Both the position numbers and the translations under genes were made by a program. From Prevotella sp. CAG:617 (GTDB lineage Bacteria; Bacteroidota; Bacteroidia; Bacteroidales; Bacteroidaceae), in assembly GCA_000438115.1 (NCBI GenBank), contig FR903596.1, positions 6,577-34,320 on the forward strand: a DNA stretch of 27,744 nucleotides. The letters are read 5' to 3'. The notes beneath the pieces were generated by a model. It was not told the origin of the DNA. It saw only the letters and a program-made list of their open reading frames with translations, and did no database searches. The first letter of the stretch is position 1, and every line of letters begins with the position of its first letter. Of this stretch, positions 1 to 9,499 are shown piece after piece.

Positions 1-3000
1 CAGCAGGAATACAGTAACTGGAGCTTTAAACGTTCTATGAGTGCTTATTTCCGGGAGAAAAATAATGCTGATTTTAAAGCCAAGGGTAAGGATAAATTTG
101 ATTTCACCAATATGAATTTTAGTCTTGGTCCCGCAGAAAAGATTTTCGGACCGGGAGGAGTAAAAATTCAGACGCAGGGTTCTGCAGAATTAAAATTAGG
201 TGCAACAACGCGAAAGATAGATAATCCGTCACTTTCTGAAAGAAATCGAAAAACTTTTGGATTTGATTTTGATGAGAATGTAAATTTGAATATCAAAGGT
301 TCTGTTGGTGACAAGGTTAATGTCGATTTTAATTATAATACAGAGGCTACTTTCGACTTTGATGCGCAGAACCTGAAATTACGATATGAAGGGAAGGAAG
401 ATGAGATTATAAAGTTGATTGAAGCCGGAAATGTGTCGATGCCGACCAATTCTTCGCTTATTCGGGGAGCTTCCTCTTTGTTTGGCGTGCGTGCAGACAT
501 GCAATTTGGTAAATTGAAGTTGCAGACTGTGGTTTCCCAAAAAAAATCTTCCACTCAGTCGGTTAGTTCGGAAGGTGGTGTGCAATTGACTAATTATGAA
601 TTTTCAGCCGATAATTATGAGGAAAACCGCCATTTCTTTTTATCTGAATATTTTCGCAGTCAGTATAATAAGAACATGTCGCAGTTGCCGAATGTTCTTT
701 CCGGAATAACGATAAACCGTATAGAAGTTTGGGTTACGAATAAAACCGGCGCTACTACGAATACCCGAAATATTGTGGCGTTCACAGATTTGGGAGAACG
801 TACGGTTGGGTCATCGTGGGATGGTTCCATTAATCCGCAGAATAGTTTAGGAGGATTATATTCTACTTTGACAACGTCATTGGTAGCCGCTCGTGACATT
901 TCCCAGACAACGCAAGTGCTTGATGGAGCCGGTTTTTCAGGAGGAAATGATTATGAAAAGCTGGAAAATGCCAGGTTGTTGAGCTCGTCAGAGTATAGTT
1001 TAAATACATCGTTGGGATATCTCTCATTAAATACGACGCTACAACCTGACCAAGTGCTTGCTGTGGCATTTGAGTATACATACCGTGGTGGAACTTATCA
1101 GGTAGGAGAGTTTTCGACCGATCAGAAAGATAATTCCAATGCTTTGTTTGTTAAAGCTTTGAAGAATACATCCAATTCTCCGCGTATGCGAAATTGGCGT
1201 TTAATGATGAAAAACGTGTATTCTTTGGGGGCGACTTCCGTGCAAAAGGAAAACTTTAAATTGGATATCAAGTTGTTGAGTGATTCCTCGGGTGTATATA
1301 TTTCTTATTTGCCGGAGCCTGGCCTGAAAGACAAGAAACTGATTCAGTTAATGGGGATGGATCGGTTGGATAACAATAATAAGAATAATCCCAATGGTTA
1401 TTTTGATTATATAGACGGCTATACCATAAATTCAAGTAACGGACGTGTTTATTTCCCAACAGTAGAGCCGTTCGGTTCGGATCTTGCTTCGGCTATCAAC
1501 AACGAGGCTATAGCTCAGCGCTATGTTTTTCAGGAGTTGTACGATTCAACCAAAACCGTAGCCAAACAGATTGCTGACAAAAATAAGTTTTTGATTACTG
1601 GCCAGTATAAGGCAAGTTCCGGTAGCGAAATCAGTTTGGGGAGCACCAATGTTCCCCGTGGTTCCGTGGTCGTGACAGCGGGGGGGCAAACCCTGGTGGA
1701 AAATGTTGACTATACCGTAGATTATAATTTTGGTGTCGTTACGATTTTGAACCAGAGCATTATTGATGCAGGAACTCCGGTAAGTGTCAGCTCCGAAAGT
1801 GATTCGGAGTATGGCATGCAGCGAAAAACAATGGTGGGGTTGAATTTTGAGTACGATTTTACCAAGAATTTCCAGATAGGCGGTACGCTTATGCATTTGG
1901 GTGAGCAACCATTGACAACCAAAGTCGCTATGGGCAGTGAACCGCTGAACAATACGATTTGGGGACTCAACATGTCGTGGAAGCAACAGAGCCAGTGGCT
2001 TACGGATATGATTGACAAATTGCCTTTCTTGCATTGTACGGCTCCTTCCAGTATTAATTTTACAGCGGAGGTCGCACAGTTGATTGCCGGTAAGAATAAA
2101 GGTTCGCAGGGTAATGCTTCTTATCTCGACGATTTTGAGAATACCAAAACAACAATTGATGTATCTGTTCCAACAGAATGGGTCCTGAGTTCATGTCCGT
2201 CAGATTTTCCTGAGTCTAAATATTCTAACGATATCCGTTATGGGTATAATCGGGCGAAGTTGGCATGGTATAATATTGACCCGTTGTTCACCCGTCGTTC
2301 TTCATCGTTGACGCCGAGTCATATTAAAAGTGACCTTGAGCAACTCTCTGATCCCTACGTGCGTGAGGTTTACAAGCGTGAGCTTTTCCCGAATACGAAT
2401 TTGAACTACAATGAATCGTCAGCCATGACCGTGCTCAACTTGGCATATTATCCTAATGAGCGTGGGCCGTATAATCTTGATCCCAATCTGGATGCAGACG
2501 GCCACTTGTCCAATCCGCGAAGCCGTTGGGGAGGTATGATGCGCCGTATTGACAACAGCGATTTTGAAACATCCAATATTGAATATATTGAGTTCTGGCT
2601 GATGGATCCTTTTATCAAGTCCGAGCAGACCGGTCTTGATCAGTCGGGTGATTTTTACATTGATTTGGGAGAAATCAGTGAAGACGTACTGAAGGATGGC
2701 AAAAAGTATAGTGAGAGCGCCATGCCGATCAATGCGGAAAGCACCGAGTTTATTGAAACCGTATGGGGGCGCGTACCTACGCAAAGCAGTGTGACTTATG
2801 CTTTCAATACCAGTGGTGGTTCGCGTCAGCAGCAGGATGTGGGTCTCAACGGATTGAGCAGTGAGCAGGAGCAAACTTTTTCTACCTATTTGAATTATCT
2901 GCAACAGGTAAAGACACGTGTACGTCCTGCTGTGTACGATTCTATTTTTGCCAATCCCTCGGGCGATAAGTATCATTATTTCCGCGGATCCGATTTTGAT

Positions 3001-6000
3001 GAGCACGAAGTGTCAATCCTAAATCGTTATAAGGATATCAACAATCCTAACGGTAATTCGGTGGATTCTGACCACTCGCCTGAAAAATACAGCACGGCCT
3101 ACAAAACGACTCCCGATGTGGAGGATATCAATCAGGATTATACCCTGAATGAATATGAAAAGTACTACCAGTATCATGTGCGCCTTGCTCCTGAAGCAAT
3201 GGTCGTAGGGCAGAATTATATTGTCGACAAGCGCACGGTAATGGTAACTTTGCGTAACAACGAAAAACAGGAAGTTTCCTGGTATCAGTTCCGTATTCCG
3301 TTGGATCAGTATGAAAAACGGGAGGGCGAAATCAGCGATTTTACGAGTATACGTTTTATGCGTATGTTCCTGACCAATTTCAGTAATCCGGTTGTGTTGC
3401 GTTTTGCCACATTGAATTTGGTGCGCGGCGATTGGCGTAGTTATGACCAGAACCTCTATACAGGTGAGGCTCCCTCGGTGAGTGGTACGCTCAGCGTTTC
3501 GGCTGTAAGTTATGAGGAAAATAATGAAAAAACGCCGGTCAACTATATTTTGCCTCCAGGCATTTCGCGTGTTCAGGATCCTTCGCAAGGGCAAGTGTTG
3601 GAGGAGAACGAGCAGGCACTTTCGCTGGTGGTAAACAACCTTGCTTCGGGTGATGCCAGAGCCGTATATAAAAACACCAATCTTGATTTGCGGCGTTATA
3701 AACATCTGCAAATGTTTGTCCATGCCAATGCTTTGTCGGGCGACGATCAGCTGGCCGACGACCAAACCAGTGTCTTTATCCGTATGGGCTCTGACTATAA
3801 CAGTAATTTCTATGAATATGAAGTGCCCTTGAAACTGACTCCCGAAGGACGTTATGCTGATGGAGCCGGTGCCATTAAAGTGTGGCCGGAGGAGAATATG
3901 ATTGATGTCGACCTGTCCGTGTTTACCGATTTGAAGAAAGCCCGTAATCGCCAGAAGTCGCTGGGGTTGATAACTAATTCCGACCTGTATTCAGACTATC
4001 AGCAGAGCAAGCCCAACAATCGTATCAGCATCATGGGTAACCCGTCGCTTGGCGAGGTGCGTACCATTATGATTGGTGTGCGCAACCGTTCGCGGGCAAC
4101 ACAGAGTGTGGAGGTTTGGGCCAATGAACTGCGTCTGCAGGATTATACTACTGATGGCGGATGGGCGGCACAGGCCACATTGAATTTGCAGCTTTCGGAT
4201 TTTGCTACATTGAATTTGTCGGGGCATCTGGAAACTGCCGGTTTCGGAGGACTGGAAGAGGGTGTAATGCAACGCCGCCAGGATGATTTATATCAGTATC
4301 AGGTTTCAACCAATGTTGAGTTGGGGCGTTTCTTACCCGACAAAGCTAAATTCAAGGTTCCTTTCTATTATTCATACAGCAAGGAGAAAAAGGTGCCTAA
4401 GTACAACCCGCTTGACACCGACATGCTGATGTCTGACGCCATGGATGCCCTCACAACGCAGCATGAGCGTGATTCGTTGTCTGCAATAGTCAACAGTGTA
4501 GTTGTAAACAAGAACCTGAGTATTAGTAATGCACGTATCGACTGGTCGACCAAGGGGCGCCCGATGCCTTACGATCCTGCCAACTTCTCGTTTACGTACT
4601 CTAAAAGTCACAAATATACTACGGGCGAAACTACGGCGTGGGAGCGCAATGATACCTGGAAGTGGGGACTTACTTACGACTATTCGCCGGTGTATAAACC
4701 CTTTGAGCCTTTTAAAAAGAAAATCAAGAGCAAAAGCAAATGGCTGAGTTATCCTAAGGATTTTTCGTTCAATTATTTGCCGCAATCAGTTTCTTTCGGT
4801 TCCGACATTAATCGCAACTATTACGAATTTCAGGAGCGTGACATGGAGGATTTGAGCAACAATTCGTTGCCTCTGACGTGGACCAGTGACTTTTTCTGGA
4901 ATCGTAACTTTGCCATACGTTGGGACTTGACGAAGAATCTGCATGCCAATTTCTCTTCACAGACCAATGCCGAGATTGAGCAGCCTTACACTCCGGTAAA
5001 CAAGGATTTGTACCCCGACGAGTATTCGGCCTGGAAGGATTCCGTGTGGCACAGTATCCGTCATTTCGGTGCTCCGCTCACTTATCAGCAGAATTTTGAT
5101 GCTTCGTGGTCGTTACCGCTCGACAAGATTCCTGCCTTGAGTTGGATTTCGGCTGACGTGTCCTATAGTTCCAATTACAACTGGGCGCGCGGAACGGAGA
5201 TGGAGGACGGAACCAGCTTGGGCAACACGATTACAACGTCGCGCGACGCTTCGTTCAAAACCCGTTTGAGTATGGAGAAGTTGTACAACTTCGTGCCGTT
5301 CCTCAAATCGGCCAACCGTCGTTTTGCAACCTCGGCAGGAGGGGGCGTACAAAAGAAAGAAAAAGCCAATTTCAGTAAGGAAATCACATTGAAGCCCGAT
5401 ACGACGCTGACCGTAAAGCATAGCCAGAAGAGCAAGAAACTGAAGGTGACGGCCATACGTGCTGACGGAACGCGTTATCCGCTGAGATATAAAATAGTGG
5501 ATAAGGAAAACATCCTGATTCTCAGTAAGGATACGGCGCGTATCAAACTGACCGTGGCTGCCCGCAAGAGTTTTGACGAGTCCAAGTTCTATGATGTTCT
5601 TCAGGGCGGTGCACGTTTCCTGATGATGGTGCGCAGTGTCAGTGCTTCTTATCGCAACAGTTATTCGATGACGTTGCCCGGTTTTATGCCGACCATCGGC
5701 GATTTCTTCGGTCAGGGGCGTCGTGACGGCGTTATGCGTCCGGGACTGGATTTTGCTTTTGGCTTTGTGGACGAAGGTTATATCCAGAAGGCCATTGACC
5801 GTAACTGGCTCCTCTGTTCCGACAGCATTATAACGCCAGCCACAACCAATATGACCGAGGATTTGCAGCTTCGGGCCACGCTTGAACCGATTCGCAGTTT
5901 GAAAATCGATTTGACGGCTACGCGCAATGTCAATAAGGTACGCAGCATTCAGTATATGTATGAGGGCATGCCTACGACGGAGACCGGTAGTTTCCAGATG

Positions 6001-7062
6001 ACAACCATCAGTATCGGTTCGGCTTTCGAAAGCATGGGTAATATAAACAATGGCTATGCCAGCAAGCGATTTACGCGTTTCCTTTCCAATCTCGACAAAT
6101 ATCAGCAGCAGATTGAGCGTCTTTATGTGGGGCAGACCTATCCGGAAGGCAGCAGCCTGGCCGGGCAGGAGTTTAATCCCGAAAACGGTACGGTCAGCCG
6201 GTATTCGTCAGAGGTTATGATTCCGGCATTTATTGAGGCCTATACGGGACAGAGTTCGTCGGGCATATTCCCGGCGTTGTCGCGCCTGTTGCCCAACTGG
6301 AGTGTCAGCTACGACGGGTTGTCGCGTCTGTCGTTCTTTAAGCGCTGGTTCAAGAATTTTACCCTCAATCATTCCTATAAGAGCATTTATTCCGTAGGTT
6401 CGTATTCTACGTACAACAGTTTTATGGAAATGTTCGGCGCCTATGGATTTGTAAATGACGTGACAAGTGGTAACCCTGTGCCCAGTTGCATGTATGACAT
6501 TTCTACGGTATCAATTAACGAGAGTTTCTCGCCGCTGTTGGGGGTTAGCATGACGTTCCAGAATAACATTACGGCCAAGGCAGAATATCGCCGTACGCGT
6601 GTGTTGAACCTGAGTATGACTTCGTTGCAGATTGTGGATACGCGTTCTTACGATTGGGTGTTTGGCTTTGGCTATAAGATTACCAACTTCAAGTTGTTCT
6701 CGCCCAAGAAGAAGGTGCGCAAGGTGTCTTCACGCAGCAAGAGCAACAAGTCGTCTGACACGGGCAACCAGTCGGCTTCGGCCGGAGGCGGAGGCTTCTC
6801 CAGCGATTTGAACATTCGTTTTGATCTTTCCATCCGGAATCAGGCTGCCCTGAATCGTGACATCATGACCGCCATGTCTACCGCAACCAGCGGTAACAAG
6901 GCCGTGCAGGTTTCTTTCTCGGCCGACTATGCCGTGAGCCGCATGCTTACCATCAGCGCTTATTATGACCGCCAGATGAACCGCCCGTTGCTGACTTCCA
7001 GTTCTTACCCTACCACTACGCAGGATTTTGGAATCAGCCTGAAGTTCCAGCTGACGCGTTAA
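1..7062 (+). CDS. sprA: Cell-surface protein SprA, type IX secretion translocon (5' partial)
   Basis: SprA is the giant outer-membrane beta-barrel that forms the type IX secretion (gliding motility) channel. The frame is open from base 1, so the first ATG at 37 is internal and the true start lies upstream. At least 2,353 residues are present, close to the family's usual length of roughly 2,400, so only a modest N-terminal part with the signal peptide is missing. Near the start is the typical SprA block (FGFDFDENVNLNIKGSVGDK, then FNYNTEATFDFDAQNLKLRY and GNVSMPTNSSLIRGASSLFG). Later the family signature GSQGNASYLDDFENTKT appears around residue 690. The C-terminal half is rich in alternating aromatic/polar strands expected of a huge barrel. 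A basic Ser/Lys/Gly-rich stretch (KKKVRKVSSRSKSNKSS, near 6705-6760) interrupts the last strands and is probably a loop. It ends with TAA. The identification rests on length and family motifs and is strong. Confidence 0.96.
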   Translation, partial: QQEYSNWSFKRSMSAYFREKNNADFKAKGKDKFDFTNMNFSLGPAEKIFGPGGVKIQTQGSAELKLGATTRKIDNPSLSERNRKTFGFDFDENVNLNIKGSVGDKVNVDFNYNTEATFDFDAQNLKLRYEGKEDEIIKLIEAGNVSMPTNSSLIRGASSLFGVRADMQFGKLKLQTVVSQKKSSTQSVSSEGGVQLTNYEFSADNYEENRHFFLSEYFRSQYNKNMSQLPNVLSGITINRIEVWVTNKTGATTNTRNIVAFTDLGERTVGSSWDGSINPQNSLGGLYSTLTTSLVAARDISQTTQVLDGAGFSGGNDYEKLENARLLSSSEYSLNTSLGYLSLNTTLQPDQVLAVAFEYTYRGGTYQVGEFSTDQKDNSNALFVKALKNTSNSPRMRNWRLMMKNVYSLGATSVQKENFKLDIKLLSDSSGVYISYLPEPGLKDKKLIQLMGMDRLDNNNKNNPNGYFDYIDGYTINSSNGRVYFPTVEPFGSDLASAINNEAIAQRYVFQELYDSTKTVAKQIADKNKFLITGQYKASSGSEISLGSTNVPRGSVVVTAGGQTLVENVDYTVDYNFGVVTILNQSIIDAGTPVSVSSESDSEYGMQRKTMVGLNFEYDFTKNFQIGGTLMHLGEQPLTTKVAMGSEPLNNTIWGLNMSWKQQSQWLTDMIDKLPFLHCTAPSSINFTAEVAQLIAGKNKGSQGNASYLDDFENTKTTIDVSVPTEWVLSSCPSDFPESKYSNDIRYGYNRAKLAWYNIDPLFTRRSSSLTPSHIKSDLEQLSDPYVREVYKRELFPNTNLNYNESSAMTVLNLAYYPNERGPYNLDPNLDADGHLSNPRSRWGGMMRRIDNSDFETSNIEYIEFWLMDPFIKSEQTGLDQSGDFYIDLGEISEDVLKDGKKYSESAMPINAESTEFIETVWGRVPTQSSVTYAFNTSGGSRQQQDVGLNGLSSEQEQTFSTYLNYLQQVKTRVRPAVYDSIFANPSGDKYHYFRGSDFDEHEVSILNRYKDINNPNGNSVDSDHSPEKYSTAYKTTPDVEDINQDYTLNEYEKYYQYHVRLAPEAMVVGQNYIVDKRTVMVTLRNNEKQEVSWYQFRIPLDQYEKREGEISDFTSIRFMRMFLTNFSNPVVLRFATLNLVRGDWRSYDQNLYTGEAPSVSGTLSVSAVSYEENNEKTPVNYILPPGISRVQDPSQGQVLEENEQALSLVVNNLASGDARAVYKNTNLDLRRYKHLQMFVHANALSGDDQLADDQTSVFIRMGSDYNSNFYEYEVPLKLTPEGRYADGAGAIKVWPEENMIDVDLSVFTDLKKARNRQKSLGLITNSDLYSDYQQSKPNNRISIMGNPSLGEVRTIMIGVRNRSRATQSVEVWANELRLQDYTTDGGWAAQATLNLQLSDFATLNLSGHLETAGFGGLEEGVMQRRQDDLYQYQVSTNVELGRFLPDKAKFKVPFYYSYSKEKKVPKYNPLDTDMLMSDAMDALTTQHERDSLSAIVNSVVVNKNLSISNARIDWSTKGRPMPYDPANFSFTYSKSHKYTTGETTAWERNDTWKWGLTYDYSPVYKPFEPFKKKIKSKSKWLSYPKDFSFNYLPQSVSFGSDINRNYYEFQERDMEDLSNNSLPLTWTSDFFWNRNFAIRWDLTKNLHANFSSQTNAEIEQPYTPVNKDLYPDEYSAWKDSVWHSIRHFGAPLTYQQNFDASWSLPLDKIPALSWISADVSYSSNYNWARGTEMEDGTSLGNTITTSRDASFKTRLSMEKLYNFVPFLKSANRRFATSAGGGVQKKEKANFSKEITLKPDTTLTVKHSQKSKKLKVTAIRADGTRYPLRYKIVDKENILILSKDTARIKLTVAARKSFDESKFYDVLQGGARFLMMVRSVSASYRNSYSMTLPGFMPTIGDFFGQGRRDGVMRPGLDFAFGFVDEGYIQKAIDRNWLLCSDSIITPATTNMTEDLQLRATLEPIRSLKIDLTATRNVNKVRSIQYMYEGMPTTETGSFQMTTISIGSAFESMGNINNGYASKRFTRFLSNLDKYQQQIERLYVGQTYPEGSSLAGQEFNPENGTVSRYSSEVMIPAFIEAYTGQSSSGIFPALSRLLPNWSVSYDGLSRLSFFKRWFKNFTLNHSYKSIYSVGSYSTYNSFMEMFGAYGFVNDVTSGNPVPSCMYDISTVSINESFSPLLGVSMTFQNNITAKAEYRRTRVLNLSMTSLQIVDTRSYDWVFGFGYKITNFKLFSPKKKVRKVSSRSKSNKSSDTGNQSASAGGGGFSSDLNIRFDLSIRNQAALNRDIMTAMSTATSGNKAVQVSFSADYAVSRMLTISAYYDRQMNRPLLTSSSYPTTTQDFGISLKFQLTR

Positions 7063-7454
7063 CGGCGGGAGCGTAATTTTCTTTGATGGCGCTTCGCTTT
7101 GCTTAGGTGATGAGCCGGGTGGTTCGGGCTTGAGTGTCGGCGTGCGTATCTCTGCTGCGCCGGGTGGGTATTCGCCTGATGAGCGTGCCGAACGGAAAAA
7201 TCAAGGTCGGTCAGAGAAGAAAGAACTCGGCACTTTGTTCCTTTTTCCTGCCTGTTTTTTTCGGTATGAAACTTGCCGGATTTGAGAACCTTTGTTTGCC
7301 GCAGACCGATACGGGACTTCCGTCGCAACTTTTTTTGAGGAAAAACGCCAGTGTTTCTGGCAAAATCAGTAATTTTGTTTTTCTATAAAAGGCGGTGACG
7401 GGATGTGGTCAGACCGCCATACAACTTTTTCCAAACATTATATTTACATACGAT
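7063..7454. other. Intergenic region between sprA and engB
   Basis: This 392-bp stretch holds no gene I can support. Short open frames on both strands (for example + 7134-7388 and - 7059-7328) have no recognisable domain and rather random composition. Near its right end lie a short hairpin (GCCAG at 7347-7351 with CTGGC at 7357-7361), a second AT-rich inverted repeat (CAAAAT 7361-7366 with ATTTTG 7372-7377) followed by five T, and a TAnnTTTG box. The end of the sprA transcript and the start of the engB transcript therefore probably both lie around 7347-7385. Confidence 0.5.
7370..7377 (+). promoter_or_regulatory. Candidate -7 promoter element (TAATTTTG) for engB-rsmG-MBL
   Basis: The octamer matches the Bacteroidales sigma-ABfr -7 consensus TAnnTTTG and lies 77 bases before the engB ATG. 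No convincing TTTG -33 element sits at the usual spacing. The same bases form the right arm of an AT-rich hairpin followed by TTTTT, so part of this could instead be the sprA terminator. Confidence 0.35.
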
Positions 7455-8051
7455 ATGAAGATTAAAACTGCAGAATATGTAGTCAGCAATGCCCGTGCTT
7501 CGGGATGTCCCGATACCAATTTACCCGAGTATGCTTTTATCGGGCGCAGCAATGTTGGCAAGAGCAGTCTTATCAATATGCTGACCGGACGCCGTCGGCT
7601 GGCCATGACTTCGGCCACTCCGGGAAAGACTTTGCTGATCAATCATTTTAAGATTAACAACGAATGGTTCCTGGTCGATTTGCCGGGTTACGGGTTTGCG
7701 CGTCGTAGTAAGACCGAAGTAGCACGGCTTTATGAGCTTATCAACGATTATGTACTTAACCGCAGACAGCTTACCAATTTGTTCCTCCTGATTGACCCGC
7801 GTGTGGAGCCACAGGCCATTGATCTTGACTTTGTGGAATTTTTGGGCGAACATGGTGTGCCGTTCTCCATCGTCTTTACCAAGGCCGACAAACTGAAGGC
7901 CACCGCATTGCAGCAGGGGGTCAATCGGTTTCTGGACCGGCTTCGGGAGCAGTGGGAAGAGTTGCCGCCTTATTTCGTCAGCAGTGCCGAGAGCGGCAAG
8001 GGGCGTGAGGAGATACTCTCCTATATTGAGCAGATTAACCAACAGTTATAA
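7455..8051 (+). CDS. engB: Ribosome biogenesis GTPase YihA/YsxC (EngB)
   Basis: EngB is a small TRAFAC-class GTPase that assists late assembly of the large ribosomal subunit. The 198-residue product shows all G motifs: G1 GRSNVGKS (30-37), the switch I threonine region TPGKT (55-59), G3 DLPGYG (75-80), G4 TKAD (142-145) and G5-like SSAESGKG (177-184). The open frame extends upstream to 7395, but I chose ATG 7455 because MKIKTAEYVVSNA is the usual family start and gives the normal length. It is the first gene of a compact group: rsmG starts 14 bases after its stop. Pairing two ribosome-maturation genes fits co-expression. Identification is firm. Confidence 0.96.
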   Translation: MKIKTAEYVVSNARASGCPDTNLPEYAFIGRSNVGKSSLINMLTGRRRLAMTSATPGKTLLINHFKINNEWFLVDLPGYGFARRSKTEVARLYELINDYVLNRRQLTNLFLLIDPRVEPQAIDLDFVEFLGEHGVPFSIVFTKADKLKATALQQGVNRFLDRLREQWEELPPYFVSSAESGKGREEILSYIEQINQQL

Positions 8052-8065
8052 AGTCACTACAGCTT

Positions 8066-8695
8066 ATGGACAGAGCAATCATAGAAAAATATTTTCCTCA
8101 CCTTACGCCGGAACAGCAACGCCAGTTTGACATGCTCGGTTCGCTTTATACGGAGTGGAACGAGCGTATTAACGTCATTTCGCGCCGTGACATAGAACAA
8201 CTCTATGAACACCACGTGCTTCATTCGTTGGGCATTGCGCGGTATATCACGTTCCGTCCGGGTACGTGTATTCTGGATGTCGGCACGGGAGGCGGTTTTC
8301 CCGGCATACCGTTGGCCATACTTTTCCCGGAATGTCAGTTTTTGCTTATTGACAGTATCGGCAAGAAAATAAAGGTAGCCACGGCCGTTGCCACCGCGCT
8401 GGGGTTGAGCAACGTGAAGCTCCTGCAGGAAAATGCCCGTCTGGAGCGCGGAAAATTTGATTTCGTGGTGAGCCGTGCGGTAATGGCTGCGCCCGAATTG
8501 GTGCAGATTGTACAGAAGAATGTTGCACGCGAGCAGCGGAACGCCTTGCCCAACGGTTTGTTGTGTCTCAAGGGAGGCGAACTGGCTGAGGAGCTGAAAC
8601 CATTTCACCGCAAGGCACAGGTGTGGAATCTTTCGGAGGAGTTTGAGGAAGAATTCTTCGAGACCAAAAAAGTGGTTTACATTCCGTTGGTATAG
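8066..8695 (+). CDS. rsmG: 16S rRNA (guanine-N7) methyltransferase RsmG (GidB)
   Basis: RsmG transfers a methyl group from S-adenosylmethionine to N7 of a guanine in the 530 loop of 16S rRNA (G527 in E. coli numbering). The 209-residue protein has the usual family length and the diagnostic SAM-binding loop DVGTGGGFPGIPLA (71-84). Upstream is the helical start with WNERINVISRRD (31-42), also typical. The DFVVSRAVMAAPEL stretch near residue 130 matches the conserved SRA motif. It lies between engB (14-base gap) and a metallo-hydrolase gene (19-base gap) on the same strand, so all three are probably one transcript. Loss of rsmG function is known in other bacteria to give low-level streptomycin resistance; here the gene looks intact. 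Confidence 0.96.
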   Translation: MDRAIIEKYFPHLTPEQQRQFDMLGSLYTEWNERINVISRRDIEQLYEHHVLHSLGIARYITFRPGTCILDVGTGGGFPGIPLAILFPECQFLLIDSIGKKIKVATAVATALGLSNVKLLQENARLERGKFDFVVSRAVMAAPELVQIVQKNVAREQRNALPNGLLCLKGGELAEELKPFHRKAQVWNLSEEFEEEFFETKKVVYIPLV

Positions 8696-8714
8696 GTGCG
8701 GAAAAGTTTAATGG

Positions 8715-9377
8715 ATGAAACATCAGAAAACCATGATACATCGTTTTGTTTTTAACCCGGTGCAGGTAAATTGCTACGTTCTGTCTGATGACCTTTCGAG
8801 TGAGGCCGTGGTGGTTGATTGTGGAGCGTCTTCAAGTGAAGAGCTGGCTCCGCTTCTGCAATATTTGCGTGACCATAAACTTACTCCTGTTCGTCTGCTC
8901 AATACACATGCTCATTTTGACCATGTGTGGGGCAATGCGCTCTTTCATGCAGCAACTGGCTTATGTCCGCAGATGTCGGCAGCTGACGGTAGTCTTTATG
9001 CGCATCTTTCCGATCAGGTACGCATGATTATGGGGCTTGATATACCGATGCAGACGTGTCCGGCAGGAGAGGCATTGGTTGCGGGGCATGAGATACGGTT
9101 CGGAAATTATCAGATACAGGTTATTCCAACGCCGGGACACACGCCGGGTGGCGTCAGCTTTTACATTCCCGACTGGCAGCCGGGGCCTGTTGTGCTGACC
9201 GGCGATACTCTGTTTCGGGCCAGTGTGGGGCGTACAGACCTTCCGGGAGGTGATTCCCAAGCACTTCTGGAAAGTTTGCACAAATTGCTGAGCTTGCCGG
9301 ATGACGTTACGGTTTATCCCGGTCATGGCCCGGCTACGAGTATTGGTTATGAGCGCCTGCACAATCCCTACGCTTAA
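8715..9377 (+). CDS. MBL-fold metallo-hydrolase, glyoxalase II-like
   Basis: This is a metallo-beta-lactamase-fold hydrolase with a full two-zinc ligand set: THAHFDH (H65, H67, D69, H70), GHTPG (H142), GDTLF (D164) and PGHGP (H204). At 220 residues it lacks the C-terminal substrate domain of classical glyoxalase II, and so resembles the short YcbL-type thioesterase/glyoxalase II-like group. The substrate is not determinable from sequence; a thioester or hydroxyacyl-thiol is the likeliest. No signal peptide is visible, so it should be cytoplasmic. ATG 8715 is used, but ATG 8733 would start directly at MIHRFVFNPVQVN, the more conserved beginning, and is equally possible. It is the third gene after engB and rsmG, and a strong terminator follows. 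Confidence 0.88.
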   Translation: MKHQKTMIHRFVFNPVQVNCYVLSDDLSSEAVVVDCGASSSEELAPLLQYLRDHKLTPVRLLNTHAHFDHVWGNALFHAATGLCPQMSAADGSLYAHLSDQVRMIMGLDIPMQTCPAGEALVAGHEIRFGNYQIQVIPTPGHTPGGVSFYIPDWQPGPVVLTGDTLFRASVGRTDLPGGDSQALLESLHKLLSLPDDVTVYPGHGPATSIGYERLHNPYA

Positions 9378-9422
9378 TTGTTGAAATAGAGCAGGCTTAT
9401 TTGGACCTGTGGTTATAGAAAA

Positions 9423-9465
9423 CGGGCTGCAACTGATGTAATTGTCAATTGCAGCCCGCTTTTTT
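9423..9465. terminator. Bidirectional rho-independent terminator between convergent genes
   Basis: A perfect 10-bp stem, CGGGCTGCAA (9423-9432) with TTGCAGCCCG (9449-9458), encloses a 16-base loop. On the + strand the stem is followed by C and TTTTTT (9460-9465). On the - strand it is followed by TTTT (complement of 9419-9422). It lies between the hydrolase gene (+, ends 9377) and the DUF4923 gene (-, ends 9500), so it can stop both transcripts. Confidence 0.85.
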
Positions 9466-9499
9466 AGGATTGAGTTGTTCGCTTTTGGGGCAAGTCGTT

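Noticed and set aside
3019..3765. 248-residue open frame on the - strand within sprA
   Set aside because: Antisense to the conserved SprA frame, with composition unlike a folded protein and no domain.
7347..7361. GCCAG-TGTTT-CTGGC hairpin as a terminator
   Set aside because: Only 5 bp and not directly followed by T on the + strand; noted in the intergenic entry but too weak for its own call.
7134..7388. 84-residue open frame between sprA and engB
   Set aside because: No domain, no promoter or ribosome site in front, and it runs across the candidate terminator and promoter region.
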